A stretch of 64,000 bases of DNA from an uncultured Acidobacteriota bacterium (GTDB taxonomy: Bacteria > Acidobacteriota > Terriglobia > Terriglobales > Acidobacteriaceae), in contig CAILAC010000010.1 in the NCBI GenBank assembly GCA_903832055.1, forward strand, positions 124,001 to 188,000, given 5' to 3'. The translations under genes were made by a program, and so were the position numbers. The notes beneath the pieces are model-generated. The model did not search any database. It worked only from the letters and a program-made list of their open reading frames with translations, and was not told where the DNA came from. Below are positions 7,927 to 16,485 of the stretch, piece after piece. How positions within the stretch are numbered: the stretch's first letter is position 1; the number at the start of each line of letters is the position of its first letter.

Positions 7927-10056
7927 TCACCGGACCGTCCCCATGGGCCGAAGCCGGGTCTCCGGTGGAATGTCCGCAGCAGCAACCACTGCCATGCGCG
8001 GCACCCAGGGTTCAATCCAGCGCTTGATGTAATAGCGGGCCGGACTCGGTGCTAGAAGCACGGGAATGGCCGTTGAGGGCACTGAAGCGATAAGGAGCTT
8101 CAAAGAATCCGTGAGGCGGCGCACCAGCGGCGTGGATGACTGCGACGAGGCCGTCAGTTGGCGCTGTCCGGCGTCCTGCGCGAGTACGGAGAGAATTTCG
8201 TCCTCAAGCGCCGGTTCCAGCAACAGAACTGGCAGTTGTCCGTCCCCGTCAAGCAGAGACTGAATCAAGCGGCGCCCCAGCGCACGCCGCGCGGCTTCGA
8301 CCAGGCTTACCAATTGTTTTGAGACCGGCGCCGTTTCAACCAATGCCTCCAGAACCGATCCCAAATCCCGAATCGAGACGCGCTCGCGCAGCAGTTGTTC
8401 AAGCACACGCTGCACTTCTCCCAGGGTGAGAAGCTTTGGGACCAACTCTTCCATGAGCCTCGGATGGGTTTCATTGAGGCCATCGAGCAGTCGCTTGGTC
8501 TCCGCTCTGCCCAGTAGTTCATGGGCATGCTGGCGCATCATTTCACCCAGATGCGTGGTGATCACGGTTACCGGGTCGACCACGGAGTACCCCGAGGCGA
8601 TGGCCTGATCCTCGAGCGCTGAAGCAATCCACAACGCGGGTACGCCAAAAGCCGGTTCACGCGTCTCTTTGCCTGGCAGTGGTCGCCTTACACTTTCAGC
8701 AGAAACCGCCAGTAGCTGCCCGCTCTCGGTCTGCCACCGGCCAATTTCAATTCCGCGCAATGAAAACAGATACTCGCGGGGGCCCAGCCTCAGGTTGTCC
8801 GAGATGTGCACCGGCGGAACCAAGAACCCCAGTTCCTGCGAGAGATGCCTGCGCAAGGTGCGCACCCGGCCCAGCAACTGGCCACCCTGTTTTTCATCCA
8901 CCAAAGGAATCAGCTGGAAGCCTATCTCCAGGGTAAGTTCCTCAAGTTTGAGCAGACTGGCCATATCTGCTGGCACAACTGCTTCGGCCGCCTTTCCCGG
9001 GGCCTGGCCGCTTCCGGGCCCGAGGGGTTGTGCCGTCGCCAACCCATCATGTCCGATCTGCAATGTGCCTAGACTTCGCCCGGCAAAAACGAGCCCCGCC
9101 GAAACCAGCAGAAACGCAAACTTGGGCAGTCCCGGAATCAGGCATAATGCGGCACTGACCCCTGCAGCCATATAGAGCGTCGCCGGATTCTCAAACAGTT
9201 GCGTGCGCAGCTCGCCGGAGAGTGTCACCGCAGAATTGGTGCGAGTCAGCGTGATTCCCCCGGCCACCGAAACCAGCAGCGATGGAATCATTGTCACCAG
9301 CCCATCGCCGACCGTAAGCACCGTGTACGTGCGGACTGCCTCGCCCAGTTCAACCCCTTGCTGCAACGTCCCAATCAGCAATCCGGCAACAATATTAATC
9401 GCGGTAATGAGAATTGTCGCCAGCGAATCGCGCTGATTGAACCGCGCTGCGCCGTCCATGGCTCCATAGAACTCAGCCTCGCGCGCAATTGCCTGCCGGC
9501 GACGGCGCGCCTCTTGCTCGTTAATCAGCCCGGCGTTCATGTCAGCATCGATGGCCATCTGCTTGCCCGGTAAGGCATCGAGCGTGAATCGGGCGGTCAC
9601 CTCGGCGGTGCGCACGGCGCCATGCGAAACCACCAGAAACTGAATCGCAATCAGTGCCAGGAAAAGCACAAATCCCACGACATAGTTACCGCCCACAACG
9701 AACTGCCCAAAAGCCTCGATGACCTTGCCCGCAGCTGCCGTACCCTCAGAGCCATGCAGCAGAATGCGGCGGCTGGACGCAATATTCAACGCCAGGCGGA
9801 ACAGGGTCAGCAACAGAAGCAACGTCGGGAAGACGCTCAACTCGACCGCCCGGCGCACCTGCACCGCAGAGAGAAAGACAATCACCGATGCCGCCATCGA
9901 CAGGGCCAGCAGCATGTCGAGGATGGCCCCCGGCAAGGGCACCAGCATGACAAACATGACGCTGATCGCCGCGATGGGCAGCAGGTATGCGCGCAACCGG
10001 CTCCACAATCCCGCCAGACCGCTTCCCGGGGCATTCATCACGACGGCGGTACTCAT
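7927..10056 (-). CDS. flhA: flagellar type III export membrane protein FlhA
   Basis: FlhA is the large export-gate protein. Residues about 20-320 hold the membrane segments (for example PIAAISVMFVMLVPLPGAI). The FHIPEP family signature is clear at residues 155-175 (ARFTLDALPGKQMAIDAD). The C-terminal half is the cytosolic domain that docks chaperone-substrate complexes, with VDPVTVITTHLGEMM and LVSLVEAARRALGRRLIQ. The length of 709 residues is typical. Its start overlaps the flhB stop by four bases, so the two are translated together. Confidence 0.97.
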   Translation of the reverse strand: MSTAVVMNAPGSGLAGLWSRLRAYLLPIAAISVMFVMLVPLPGAILDMLLALSMAASVIVFLSAVQVRRAVELSVFPTLLLLLTLFRLALNIASSRRILLHGSEGTAAAGKVIEAFGQFVVGGNYVVGFVLFLALIAIQFLVVSHGAVRTAEVTARFTLDALPGKQMAIDADMNAGLINEQEARRRRQAIAREAEFYGAMDGAARFNQRDSLATILITAINIVAGLLIGTLQQGVELGEAVRTYTVLTVGDGLVTMIPSLLVSVAGGITLTRTNSAVTLSGELRTQLFENPATLYMAAGVSAALCLIPGLPKFAFLLVSAGLVFAGRSLGTLQIGHDGLATAQPLGPGSGQAPGKAAEAVVPADMASLLKLEELTLEIGFQLIPLVDEKQGGQLLGRVRTLRRHLSQELGFLVPPVHISDNLRLGPREYLFSLRGIEIGRWQTESGQLLAVSAESVRRPLPGKETREPAFGVPALWIASALEDQAIASGYSVVDPVTVITTHLGEMMRQHAHELLGRAETKRLLDGLNETHPRLMEELVPKLLTLGEVQRVLEQLLRERVSIRDLGSVLEALVETAPVSKQLVSLVEAARRALGRRLIQSLLDGDGQLPVLLLEPALEDEILSVLAQDAGQRQLTASSQSSTPLVRRLTDSLKLLIASVPSTAIPVLLAPSPARYYIKRWIEPWVPRMAVVAAADIPPETRLRPMGTVR

Positions 10057-11384
10057 GGCTTTCCTCTCTCATCGGGCGACTCAGATGAAAACTCCGGCTG
10101 CGTCCCCTGCTTCCCATTCAGCCCCGGCACCGTACTGCCTGTCACTGGATTTCGGGCCATTCTGACCCTGCGCAGGCCTGTTCCGGGAATGACCGCCCCC
10201 GTTGTTCCGGATTGACCAGTGGAGGGACTCCCCGGTCCTGACCCGGCGCGGCCTCCCCCGGAATCATGTTTATCCCCGCGCGAGGGCTGATTGGCAGGTC
10301 GCTCACTTGCCGCCTTCACCCGCCGCTGCCGCATCTCCTCCTCGACACGCTGGCGATACAGAAACGCGAGGATCGACGCCACGGCTGCGTATAGATCCAC
10401 CGGAATCGCCTCTCCCGGCTCAACAAAACGATAAAGAGAACGGGCCAGCGGAGGATTTTCAAGGATCGGAACACCCGCCCACCGGGCCTGCTCCTTGATC
10501 TCTTCAGCGAGCAGGTTGCGTCCTTTGGCCAGAACCTTCGGTGCCTCCATGGTTTCGAAATCAAAGTCGAGAGCCACGGCATAATGCGTGGGATTGGTTA
10601 CAATCACTGCCGCTTTCGAGACGTCCGCCTGCAGACGCCTTCTGCGCGCCTGACGGCGCAGATTGCGGATACGGCCGCGTATCTGTGGATTGCCTTCCGA
10701 CTCCTTGTACTCCTCGCGCATTTCCTGGCGACTCATCTTCAGGCGCTGTTCCCGGCTGCGCCATTCAACCATGTAGTCAATCAGTGCCCAGGCAAAGAGC
10801 AGCCATGCTGCCACCAGCAAAAGCTGATAAATCTCTCGCCCCAGTCCCATGAGCCGTGCTGAAGAAAACGGCGGAATATCCCATTGCTTTGCCAGCCTTT
10901 GCACCGCGAATACCGCAAGAAATGCCGCAGGAATCATCGATTTTCCCAGGCGGGCTGCTGAGCGCAGCGAGAAAAGATTCTTGATGTTGCTCAATGGATT
11001 GATGCGGTCCAGTTTGACGCCGATCACCTGGGGATGAAGCTGGATTCCGCCCGTCTGCAGCATGCCCGCACCGAGCGACGCCCCCGCGACAGCAATGCCG
11101 ACGATCCCTGCCGGACTCAGCACCGACATGGCCAGCGTCATCAACGACCGCAACGTTGCATCCACCCGGCCCGGTTCCCAGTCCGCAGTCGCTCCGAGCG
11201 CGAGAAATCCACTCAGAGACGCAGTCCACAACGTCACAAACCGGGGTCCAATCATCCCTAGAAGTACAACACCGGCCAGTGTGCCGGCAGCCGAACTCAG
11301 TTCACGGCTGTGCAGCAGGTCGCCATCCCGTCGAGCCTTGTCGCGACGCTGCGGAGATGCCTGCTCTGTGCGTTCACCCGCCAT
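10053..11384 (-). CDS. flhB: flagellar export gate protein FlhB with long C-terminal tail
   Basis: FlhB controls the switch of export from hook to filament subunits. The start ERTEQASPQRRDKARRDG and the membrane segments follow the family. The self-cleavage motif NPTH is at residues 264-267 (VTNPTHYAVALDFD). After the normal FlhB end near residue 350, about 90 further residues follow that are rich in Gly, Ser, Pro and Arg and look disordered; normal FlhB is 350-380 residues. The gene overlaps fliR by 11 bases and flhA by four. Confidence 0.96.
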   Translation of the reverse strand: MAGERTEQASPQRRDKARRDGDLLHSRELSSAAGTLAGVVLLGMIGPRFVTLWTASLSGFLALGATADWEPGRVDATLRSLMTLAMSVLSPAGIVGIAVAGASLGAGMLQTGGIQLHPQVIGVKLDRINPLSNIKNLFSLRSAARLGKSMIPAAFLAVFAVQRLAKQWDIPPFSSARLMGLGREIYQLLLVAAWLLFAWALIDYMVEWRSREQRLKMSRQEMREEYKESEGNPQIRGRIRNLRRQARRRRLQADVSKAAVIVTNPTHYAVALDFDFETMEAPKVLAKGRNLLAEEIKEQARWAGVPILENPPLARSLYRFVEPGEAIPVDLYAAVASILAFLYRQRVEEEMRQRRVKAASERPANQPSRGDKHDSGGGRAGSGPGSPSTGQSGTTGAVIPGTGLRRVRMARNPVTGSTVPGLNGKQGTQPEFSSESPDERGKP

Positions 11385-12231
11385 TGCCGCCCCCTGCCAC
11401 CTGCACGCCTTGCAGAATCAGCCTTTCAGTCACGTCCAGCAGGCTGGTGAATCGGGCTTCGATGAAACGCGGCCAGAGGGCCAGAGAGCCAATGAGCAAG
11501 GCAAAACCGGTCAGAGTTTTCAAAGGAATGGTCAACGAGATGACCGGCAGTTGAGGAGACAGCTTGCCCATGAGAGCAATTGAAATCTCCACAAGCACCG
11601 TCGCGGCAAGCACCGGGGCGGCCAGTTCAAGCGCCGCAAAGAATGACCCCGAGAGCAGCGGAACCAATGCTTTCGCAGCGCCGGAAATACCATTGAGAGG
11701 AAAACTGCCCGGTGGAACTGCATGAAAACTGCGCACCAGCGACGCAAGCAAGATGCGGTCCAGGCCGGCCGTAATCACGACCAGCGTCCCGAGAAGCTGA
11801 AACAGGTCGCCCATCAGCGGTGTTTGAATTTCAGACGCCGGGTCGAGCAGATTAACCAGCGAAAAGCTGAACTGGATGCCTACAATTTGCCCGGCCAGCA
11901 GCAGCATCTCATTGAACAGATTCAACGTCAGCCCGTAGAGAGCGCCCACCGCGACCTCGCCCAGCAGACCGGCGAAGCTCAGAGAGATTTGCTGAATACC
12001 GGCAGTTCCAGAGGCGGAAGTGAACGCAACCGTGGGCACCAGCAGCCAGCAGATTGCAAGCGAAAGCGTGACCTTCGTCCGCGCCGCCAGTGCCCGCGAT
12101 GAAAAGAAGGGTGCCAGCGCCAGCATGGTGCTCACTCGAACCAGGGCATACGCCATACCCGCAGCCATTGCGTCCCAATTGGTCGTCTCTACGGCTGCAA
12201 TCATCGTCATCTGCTTTCGCAACTCGTTCAA
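11374..12231 (-). CDS. fliR: flagellar export protein FliR
   Basis: FliR is a polytopic subunit of the FliPQR export pore. The 285-residue protein has at least five hydrophobic segments, an N-terminal VRVSTMLALAPFFSSRALAARTKV, the conserved GEVAVGALYGLTLNLFNEMLLLAGQIVGIQ in the middle and the C-terminal LPVISLTIPLKTLTGFALL. It lies nine bases downstream of fliQ and overlaps flhB. Confidence 0.95.
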   Translation of the reverse strand: MNELRKQMTMIAAVETTNWDAMAAGMAYALVRVSTMLALAPFFSSRALAARTKVTLSLAICWLLVPTVAFTSASGTAGIQQISLSFAGLLGEVAVGALYGLTLNLFNEMLLLAGQIVGIQFSFSLVNLLDPASEIQTPLMGDLFQLLGTLVVITAGLDRILLASLVRSFHAVPPGSFPLNGISGAAKALVPLLSGSFFAALELAAPVLAATVLVEISIALMGKLSPQLPVISLTIPLKTLTGFALLIGSLALWPRFIEARFTSLLDVTERLILQGVQVAGGGNGG

Positions 12232-12240
12232 GAGCAGGCT

Positions 12241-12510
12241 CTAGTGGATGTACCGGCCCAGGTCGGTAAACAAAAACCGTGTGTAGGCAGTGAGCCGGTG
12301 CAGAAACCAGGGCATGCCCGCCGCCAGAATTGCGACAACGGCGAACAGCCGCGGAACAGCCGTCAGTGACTGTTCCTGCAGCGATGTCAGCGTCTGCACC
12401 AGGCTGAGGAGAAAGCTGAGCAAAGCTGCGGCCAGCAAGATCGGCGCCCCCACGATCATGGCCTCCCGCAGGAGCTGGCGAAGAATTTCGGCTACCTGGT
12501 CCGGAGACAT
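12241..12510 (-). CDS. fliQ: flagellar export protein FliQ
   Basis: FliQ is the small two-helix subunit of the export pore. The start at 12510 (MSPDQVAEILRQLL) has a strong ribosome site, GGAGGG eight bases upstream, and gives the usual 89 residues. Two membrane segments are visible (GAPILLAAALLSFLLSLVQ and VPRLFAVVAILAAGMPWFL), joined by the conserved TSLQEQSLTAVPR. It lies between fliP and fliR in the standard order. Confidence 0.96.
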   Translation of the reverse strand: MSPDQVAEILRQLLREAMIVGAPILLAAALLSFLLSLVQTLTSLQEQSLTAVPRLFAVVAILAAGMPWFLHRLTAYTRFLFTDLGRYIH

Positions 12511-12546
12511 TCTTTTCCCTCCTTTCCGCATTTCTGCGTCATCATT

Positions 12547-13248
12547 TCAGAAGCTCTTGAGCAGAGAACCGGCGACCAGATTCCAGCCGTCAACCATGAC
12601 AAAGAGCAGAATCTTCAGGGGCGTCGAAACCACCACCGGCGGCAACTGGAACATGCCAATCGAGGTCGTCACCGCCGCGGTCACCATGTCGATCAACAAA
12701 AATGGCAGATAAAGCATCGCGCCAATGGCAAATCCCGCTTTCAGTTCAGAGAGCATGTAAGCCGGAACCACCGCTCGCATTGGCAAGTCTTCCGGCTTAG
12801 CCGGCCGCGGCACTTGGCCAGCTGCCGCAAACAGGGCCAGATCCTTTTCCCTTGCATACCGCAAAAGGAAACTCTTGATGGGCACGGATCCTCGATCAAT
12901 CGCCTCCCAACCCGTGACCTGCCCCTGACGATACGGAGTCACCGCCTGCTGCTCTACGGCAACCAGCACCGGCTGCATCAGAAACCACGTCATCACCAGG
13001 CCCAGTCCCAATAGAGTGGGGTTCGAAGGAGCAGTCTGCGTGCCGAGCGCCTGCCGCAGAAAATGGAAGACAACCATCAGCCGCACCATCGGTGTCACTG
13101 CCATCACCAGTGCCGGAAGCAAGGTGATCACGGTGAGGACAAACAGAATTGTCCACGGCGTCGAGTCCCCCGGATGCAACTTTGCATTCAGGTCAGGTAA
13201 CAGCGGCGCAACCGGAAGTCCAGCCAGAATCGCCTCAGGATTCACCAT
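12547..13248 (-). CDS. fliP: flagellar export protein FliP
   Basis: FliP is the main subunit of the export pore. It has the family pattern LTVITLLPALVMAVTPMVRL, VVFHFLRQALGTQTAP and a C-terminal LSELKAGFAIGAMLYLPFLLIDMV, then the signature SIGMFQLPPVVVSTPLKILLFVMVDGWNLV. At 233 residues it is of normal length without much signal peptide. The start overlaps the fliO stop by seven bases. Confidence 0.96.
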   Translation of the reverse strand: MVNPEAILAGLPVAPLLPDLNAKLHPGDSTPWTILFVLTVITLLPALVMAVTPMVRLMVVFHFLRQALGTQTAPSNPTLLGLGLVMTWFLMQPVLVAVEQQAVTPYRQGQVTGWEAIDRGSVPIKSFLLRYAREKDLALFAAAGQVPRPAKPEDLPMRAVVPAYMLSELKAGFAIGAMLYLPFLLIDMVTAAVTTSIGMFQLPPVVVSTPLKILLFVMVDGWNLVAGSLLKSF

Positions 13249-13655
13249 GACACCCTGCCCAGCTTGAGACTCCCGTGTGTGGCTTGTCTTACTCCAGGAC
13301 CAACCGCTCTCATTGAAGAAACATCCGGTGCTTCCGCTCTAGCCTGCAATGGCTCGTCTGAATCCGACGAAGACCGCTGTTGGCTCAGAGGAAAGAATGT
13401 GATGCTCGCATCCGGCGATGTCGCAACAAGCAAGCGGATCCCGTCTGCCTCAACCAGGGCCAGAGACTGGCGCGGCGCAAGTGAAACCCGCTCGATCACG
13501 GCGAGCCGCGCGGGAGGCGCCGAAGCATGATTCCAGAGCCTCAGAAACCCGCGCACAGCTGCTGAAATCCAGTTCGCGCGCATCATCGTCATCGTCGACA
13601 AGTCTCCGCCGCCTCTCCTGGCCCATTGGTTCCGGCTGTTCCCCACAAACTCCAT
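13242..13655 (-). CDS. fliO: FliO-like flagellar export protein
   Basis: FliO helps FliP assemble. The core RLAVIERVSLAPRQSLALVEADGIRLLVATSPDASITFF matches the FliO pattern of a conserved beta-rich cytosolic segment (shown in part here as ERVSLAPRQSLALVE). The ATG at 13655 has GAGGGG upstream. Most FliO proteins begin with a clear membrane helix; here only a short, weakly hydrophobic run (WISAAVRGFLRLW) is present, so membrane insertion is uncertain. The tail of about 50 residues is polar. Position directly before fliP supports the call. Confidence 0.78.
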   Translation of the reverse strand: MEFVGNSRNQWARRGGGDLSTMTMMRANWISAAVRGFLRLWNHASAPPARLAVIERVSLAPRQSLALVEADGIRLLVATSPDASITFFPLSQQRSSSDSDEPLQARAEAPDVSSMRAVGPGVRQATHGSLKLGRVSW

Positions 13656-13675
13656 CGCGCCCCTCACCGTTCCCT

Positions 13676-14059
13676 TCACGCCAGCCGCGTTACCCTCACC
13701 GCAAGCCTGGTGTCGACCACTTCAAACTCGCTCCAGGCCAGCTGCACATCGCCCGCCGCAAGCGGCAGGTCTTCTCCGTGGCCCCATTGCGTTTCAATTA
13801 CCTCGCCAGGCTTCATGGCGAGCAGACTTCGTACGCGAAAATCTCGCACCGGCACCGCTACCGCCAGCCCAACCGGAAGCCGCGTGCATGCGGGTGAAAT
13901 TCGCAGCGAGCCAGTCTCGGCCTGCAAACTGCCTTCACCAGAGAGTCCGCCGGGATGAGCAAGAGCGCCGTTTCCGAGGCCAAAACTCGCAGCTCCGGCC
14001 CCAAGCTGCCCCACGCCGGGAAGAGATGAAATTGCCTGTGGTGCAAATTGAGTAGCCAT
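13676..14059 (-). CDS. second FliN/SpoA-domain protein
   Basis: A 127-residue protein, starting MATQFAPQAISSL with GAGG upstream. After a Gly/Ala-rich first half, residues about 55-125 form a SpoA-like domain: LPVGLAVAVPVRDFRVRSLLAMKPGEVIETQW, then EFEVVDTRLAVRVTRLA. It is the first gene of the fliO-P-Q-R-flhB-flhA set and would be a C-ring subunit, beside the long FliN encoded at 4620-5486. A FliN fragment is the other reading, but the domain looks complete. Such small SpoA proteins also occur as SctQ-C-type partners. Confidence 0.72.
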   Translation of the reverse strand: MATQFAPQAISSLPGVGQLGAGAASFGLGNGALAHPGGLSGEGSLQAETGSLRISPACTRLPVGLAVAVPVRDFRVRSLLAMKPGEVIETQWGHGEDLPLAAGDVQLAWSEFEVVDTRLAVRVTRLA

Positions 14060-14082
14060 CGAACCTCGATTGCAGTTCAAAG

Positions 14083-14098
14083 AGCAAAACAATGCCCA
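14083..14098 (-). promoter_or_regulatory. candidate sigma-54 promoter for fliN-like-fliOPQR-flhBA
   Basis: The minus strand reads TGGGCATTGTTTTGCT. GG and GC are ten bases apart and the -12 element TTTTGCT is canonical. The predicted start near 14072 leaves a short leader with the GAGG ribosome site before the ATG at 14059. It sits between the flgE terminator and the gene, where a new promoter is needed. Confidence 0.5.
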
Positions 14099-14186
14099 AA
14101 GTTGGGACAACCCAATTGGAGAAATTTAAGAATGGCGATGCCGACGAGAGGCAAATCGCAACCTGTTTAGCTCGGAGAGCAAAAGT

Positions 14187-14220
14187 ACGCAAGGCAGCCA
14201 TCACTCTGGCTGCCTTGCGT
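14187..14220 (-). terminator. intrinsic terminator after flgE
   Basis: A perfect 14-bp inverted repeat (ACGCAAGGCAGCCA and its complement) encloses a six-base loop at 14201-14206. Reading in the minus direction it is followed by ACTTTTGC, a short T-run. It lies 137 bases after the flgE stop and separates the flgB-to-flgE unit from the fliN-like unit. Confidence 0.85.
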
Positions 14221-14321
14221 ATGCTGGGTGATTGTCGGTTCCCTTGGATGTCGGCGGCACCAGGGTAAAATGCCCGAAAACCCGGAACCCCTTTATTTCT
14301 GTGCCAACTGGTCCGGATTAG

Positions 14322-14360
14322 CCGACCGGATCAACCGACCGGGTCAACCGACCGGATCAA
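14322..14360. repeat. three tandem 13-bp repeats at the flgE stop codon
   Basis: CCGACCGGATCAA, CCGACCGGGTCAA and CCGACCGGATCAA follow without gaps. The flgE stop codon (14357-14359) falls inside the last copy. The copies differ at a single base. Repeat number changes here would not alter the protein much, because the array lies in the 3' untranslated part. Confidence 0.85.
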
Positions 14361-15583
14361 TGCACCATATTGATCGTTTCCTGGGCCACGGTGTCGAACG
14401 TCGTTACCGCCTTCGAGTTCGCCTCAAAAGCACGCTGCGCGATGATGAGGTTTGAGAACTCGGCCGAAATGTTGACGTTTGACTGTTCGAGAGCCGCATC
14501 CTGGAAGCCGCCAAGCCCTCCCGAGCCAGACGTTCCGATCGAAGCTGTCCCGCTTGCCTGGGTGGTGGCATAGGTCCCATTGCCCAGCGCGTGCAGCCCC
14601 TCCAGATTCACAACGCTCGCCAGTGCCAGTTTGCCCACGGCCAGTTGCTGACCGTTGGCAAAAGTTGCGTTCACCGTGCCGTCCGCCGTGATGCTGAAGC
14701 CCTGGTACTGGCCGCTCGGATAGCCATCCTGCGTCGTCGCCGAGACCGCCGAAGCCGCGCTCACCTGGGTCAGCGTCGGCTTTCCTGAGGCTCCCAGAAT
14801 ATTCCACGTGAAGCTCATGTTGGCCGCGCCATCCGTCATTCCAGTGAAGCCGATGCCGGCCACGTTGGCTGCCGGGGAGGTCAAATTGCCGCTGCTATCA
14901 AACGTCAACGTCCCCGTATTGTTGACCGCCGCGGTCGATTCGCCCGCAGGCAGAGCAATGGAATACGTCCATGAATTCGTCGCGGTCTTGGTGTACGTAA
15001 CCGTCGCCACATGGCTGGTCCCGAGTGAGTCATACAGCGTAATTTGACCCGGTACTGTTGTGCCGACGGCGGCAGCCGAATTCAAATTGGCGGTCATTCC
15101 AAATTTCGTCGAGGCATTGGGAGGCTCAACCTGTCCTACCGGAATCGTGATGTTGGTCAACGGCGAATTCGTGTTGACGATCCCGCCAACGGCCGGGTAA
15201 CCCATCACGTGCAGGCCCTCCTGGGTCGTGAGGTTGCCGTTGAAATCCAGGCCAAAGTTCCCGTCGCGGGTGTAGAGGTTGGTGCCGCCATTATTCAGCA
15301 CAAAAAATCCGTTGCCGTTGATCGCCACATCCGTCGAATTGCCCGTCGCCGCGAGGCTGCCCTGCGTGAACTGGTTCTCGATACCCGCAACGGAAACGCC
15401 CGAACCAAGTTGAATCAGATTCCCGGATCCGGATTGGGCAAGTTCCTGATAAAACGTGTCCGCAAACCGGACTTCCTGCGACTTGTAGCCGGTGGTATTG
15501 AGGTTGGCCAGATTGTTGGCGATCGTGTTCAGCGCCGTCGAATCGGACTCCAGACCCGTAAGTGGGATGTAAAAGCTTGCCAT
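14357..15583 (-). CDS. flgE: flagellar hook protein FlgE
   Basis: FlgE forms the hook. The start MASFYIPLTGLESDSTALNT at 15583 has a GGAGGAG ribosome site; the longer frame is rejected. The rod/hook motif IANNLANLNTTGYKSQEVRF is near residue 24. The body has INGNGFFVLNNG, YTRDGNFGLDFNG and the FlgE-specific ITLYDSLGTSHVATVTYTK. The C-terminus has LEQSNVNISAEFSNLIIAQRAFEANSK (shown in part) typical of axial proteins. At 408 residues it is close to the E. coli hook protein. It is the last gene of its unit, followed by tandem repeats and a terminator. Confidence 0.96.
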   Translation of the reverse strand: MASFYIPLTGLESDSTALNTIANNLANLNTTGYKSQEVRFADTFYQELAQSGSGNLIQLGSGVSVAGIENQFTQGSLAATGNSTDVAINGNGFFVLNNGGTNLYTRDGNFGLDFNGNLTTQEGLHVMGYPAVGGIVNTNSPLTNITIPVGQVEPPNASTKFGMTANLNSAAAVGTTVPGQITLYDSLGTSHVATVTYTKTATNSWTYSIALPAGESTAAVNNTGTLTFDSSGNLTSPAANVAGIGFTGMTDGAANMSFTWNILGASGKPTLTQVSAASAVSATTQDGYPSGQYQGFSITADGTVNATFANGQQLAVGKLALASVVNLEGLHALGNGTYATTQASGTASIGTSGSGGLGGFQDAALEQSNVNISAEFSNLIIAQRAFEANSKAVTTFDTVAQETINMVH

Positions 15584-15718
15584 CGGTGCTCCTCCAAAAA
15601 ATGATGTCGGTAGATGCCCCGGAATCTGACCTTGCTGCCGGAGACTGTTCTCGGTTGCCCGCCAGCGCAAGCGCTGCGGAAGAATTGAACCCCCTTGAGC
15701 CCCTTCCTCTGGCTCAGG

Positions 15719-16402
15719 CTAATGAAGCGGAATACCCCCGAAAGCCGGACCGCGATTGCTCTTTGGGGTATGACGATCGATCGCGTGCGCCACTGCGTGC
15801 GCCGCAGGCGTCTCCGGTGGCGCGCTCAGGTTTCCATGTGCCACCTCATGGACCACTTCATGGACCACCTGCCGCGGACTCGCATCCGCCTTCGCTGATG
15901 CGTTTGAGCCAGTCAGTGCAGAGGTTCCCTGCGGCGACTGTCCTTTCCCCGCCACCGGCCCAACGCCCGACGGTGCGGTCGCCATCCCGCCTCCCGCTCC
16001 CGAAGCCCCTGGAACCGCGCTGCCCGTCGGCGAAGTCACCGTTCCCAGGACCAGCGCCAGATTTTGATTCATGGCAATCAACTGCTCAAGACTGTTGATC
16101 TGCACCAGTTGATTCACGTATGCGTTCGGGTCGGTCTGAGCCGTCGGGTCCTGATTCTGCATCTCCGTGACCAGCAGCGTCAGAAAGTCATTCGAGGTAA
16201 TCGCTCCCCCGGAAGCTGCTGCAGCGCCCGAACCTTTGGTTGCGGCCGGTGTCGCCAACGGTGTCGCCGACTCAGTCTTACCCTGCGCGCTGGCTGATTG
16301 CATCCGCGCCGCCTTGGTCCCCCCAGGCGTTGGAGCCGCTCCATTGGTGGGAAATGGAGTCTCGCCGCTCGTCGCTGCCGTACTGTTCCATATGCTGCTC
16401 AT
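15719..16402 (-). CDS. flgD: hook-capping protein FlgD, short form with His-rich tail
   Basis: FlgD caps the growing hook. The chosen start MSSIWNSTAATSG at 16402 has AAAGGAG upstream and gives 227 residues. The N-terminal FlgD domain is clear near residues 65-110: ITSNDFLTLLVTEMQNQDP and YVNQLVQINSLEQLIAMNQNL. The usual C-terminal Ig/tudor-like FlgD domain is not visible. Instead a Gly/Ala/Pro-rich tail follows with a repeated EVVHEVVHEVAH and further His residues. It precedes flgE and follows fliK, the normal order. A minimal FlgD of this kind is functional in several phyla, but that is inference here. Confidence 0.87.
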   Translation of the reverse strand: MSSIWNSTAATSGETPFPTNGAAPTPGGTKAARMQSASAQGKTESATPLATPAATKGSGAAAASGGAITSNDFLTLLVTEMQNQDPTAQTDPNAYVNQLVQINSLEQLIAMNQNLALVLGTVTSPTGSAVPGASGAGGGMATAPSGVGPVAGKGQSPQGTSALTGSNASAKADASPRQVVHEVVHEVAHGNLSAPPETPAAHAVAHAIDRHTPKSNRGPAFGGIPLH

Positions 16403-16485
16403 CTGTCCTGCTCCTTTCTGCATCCCTTCAGATTTCTCCGCCCTGAGTTTCTCCGGCGAACTTTTTCGTCCTCTTGCCGTCACTT

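Noticed and set aside
15719-15890. Direct repeats at the end of flgD considered as a CRISPR-like array
   Set aside because: The units are short, contiguous and in frame with FlgD, with no spacers.
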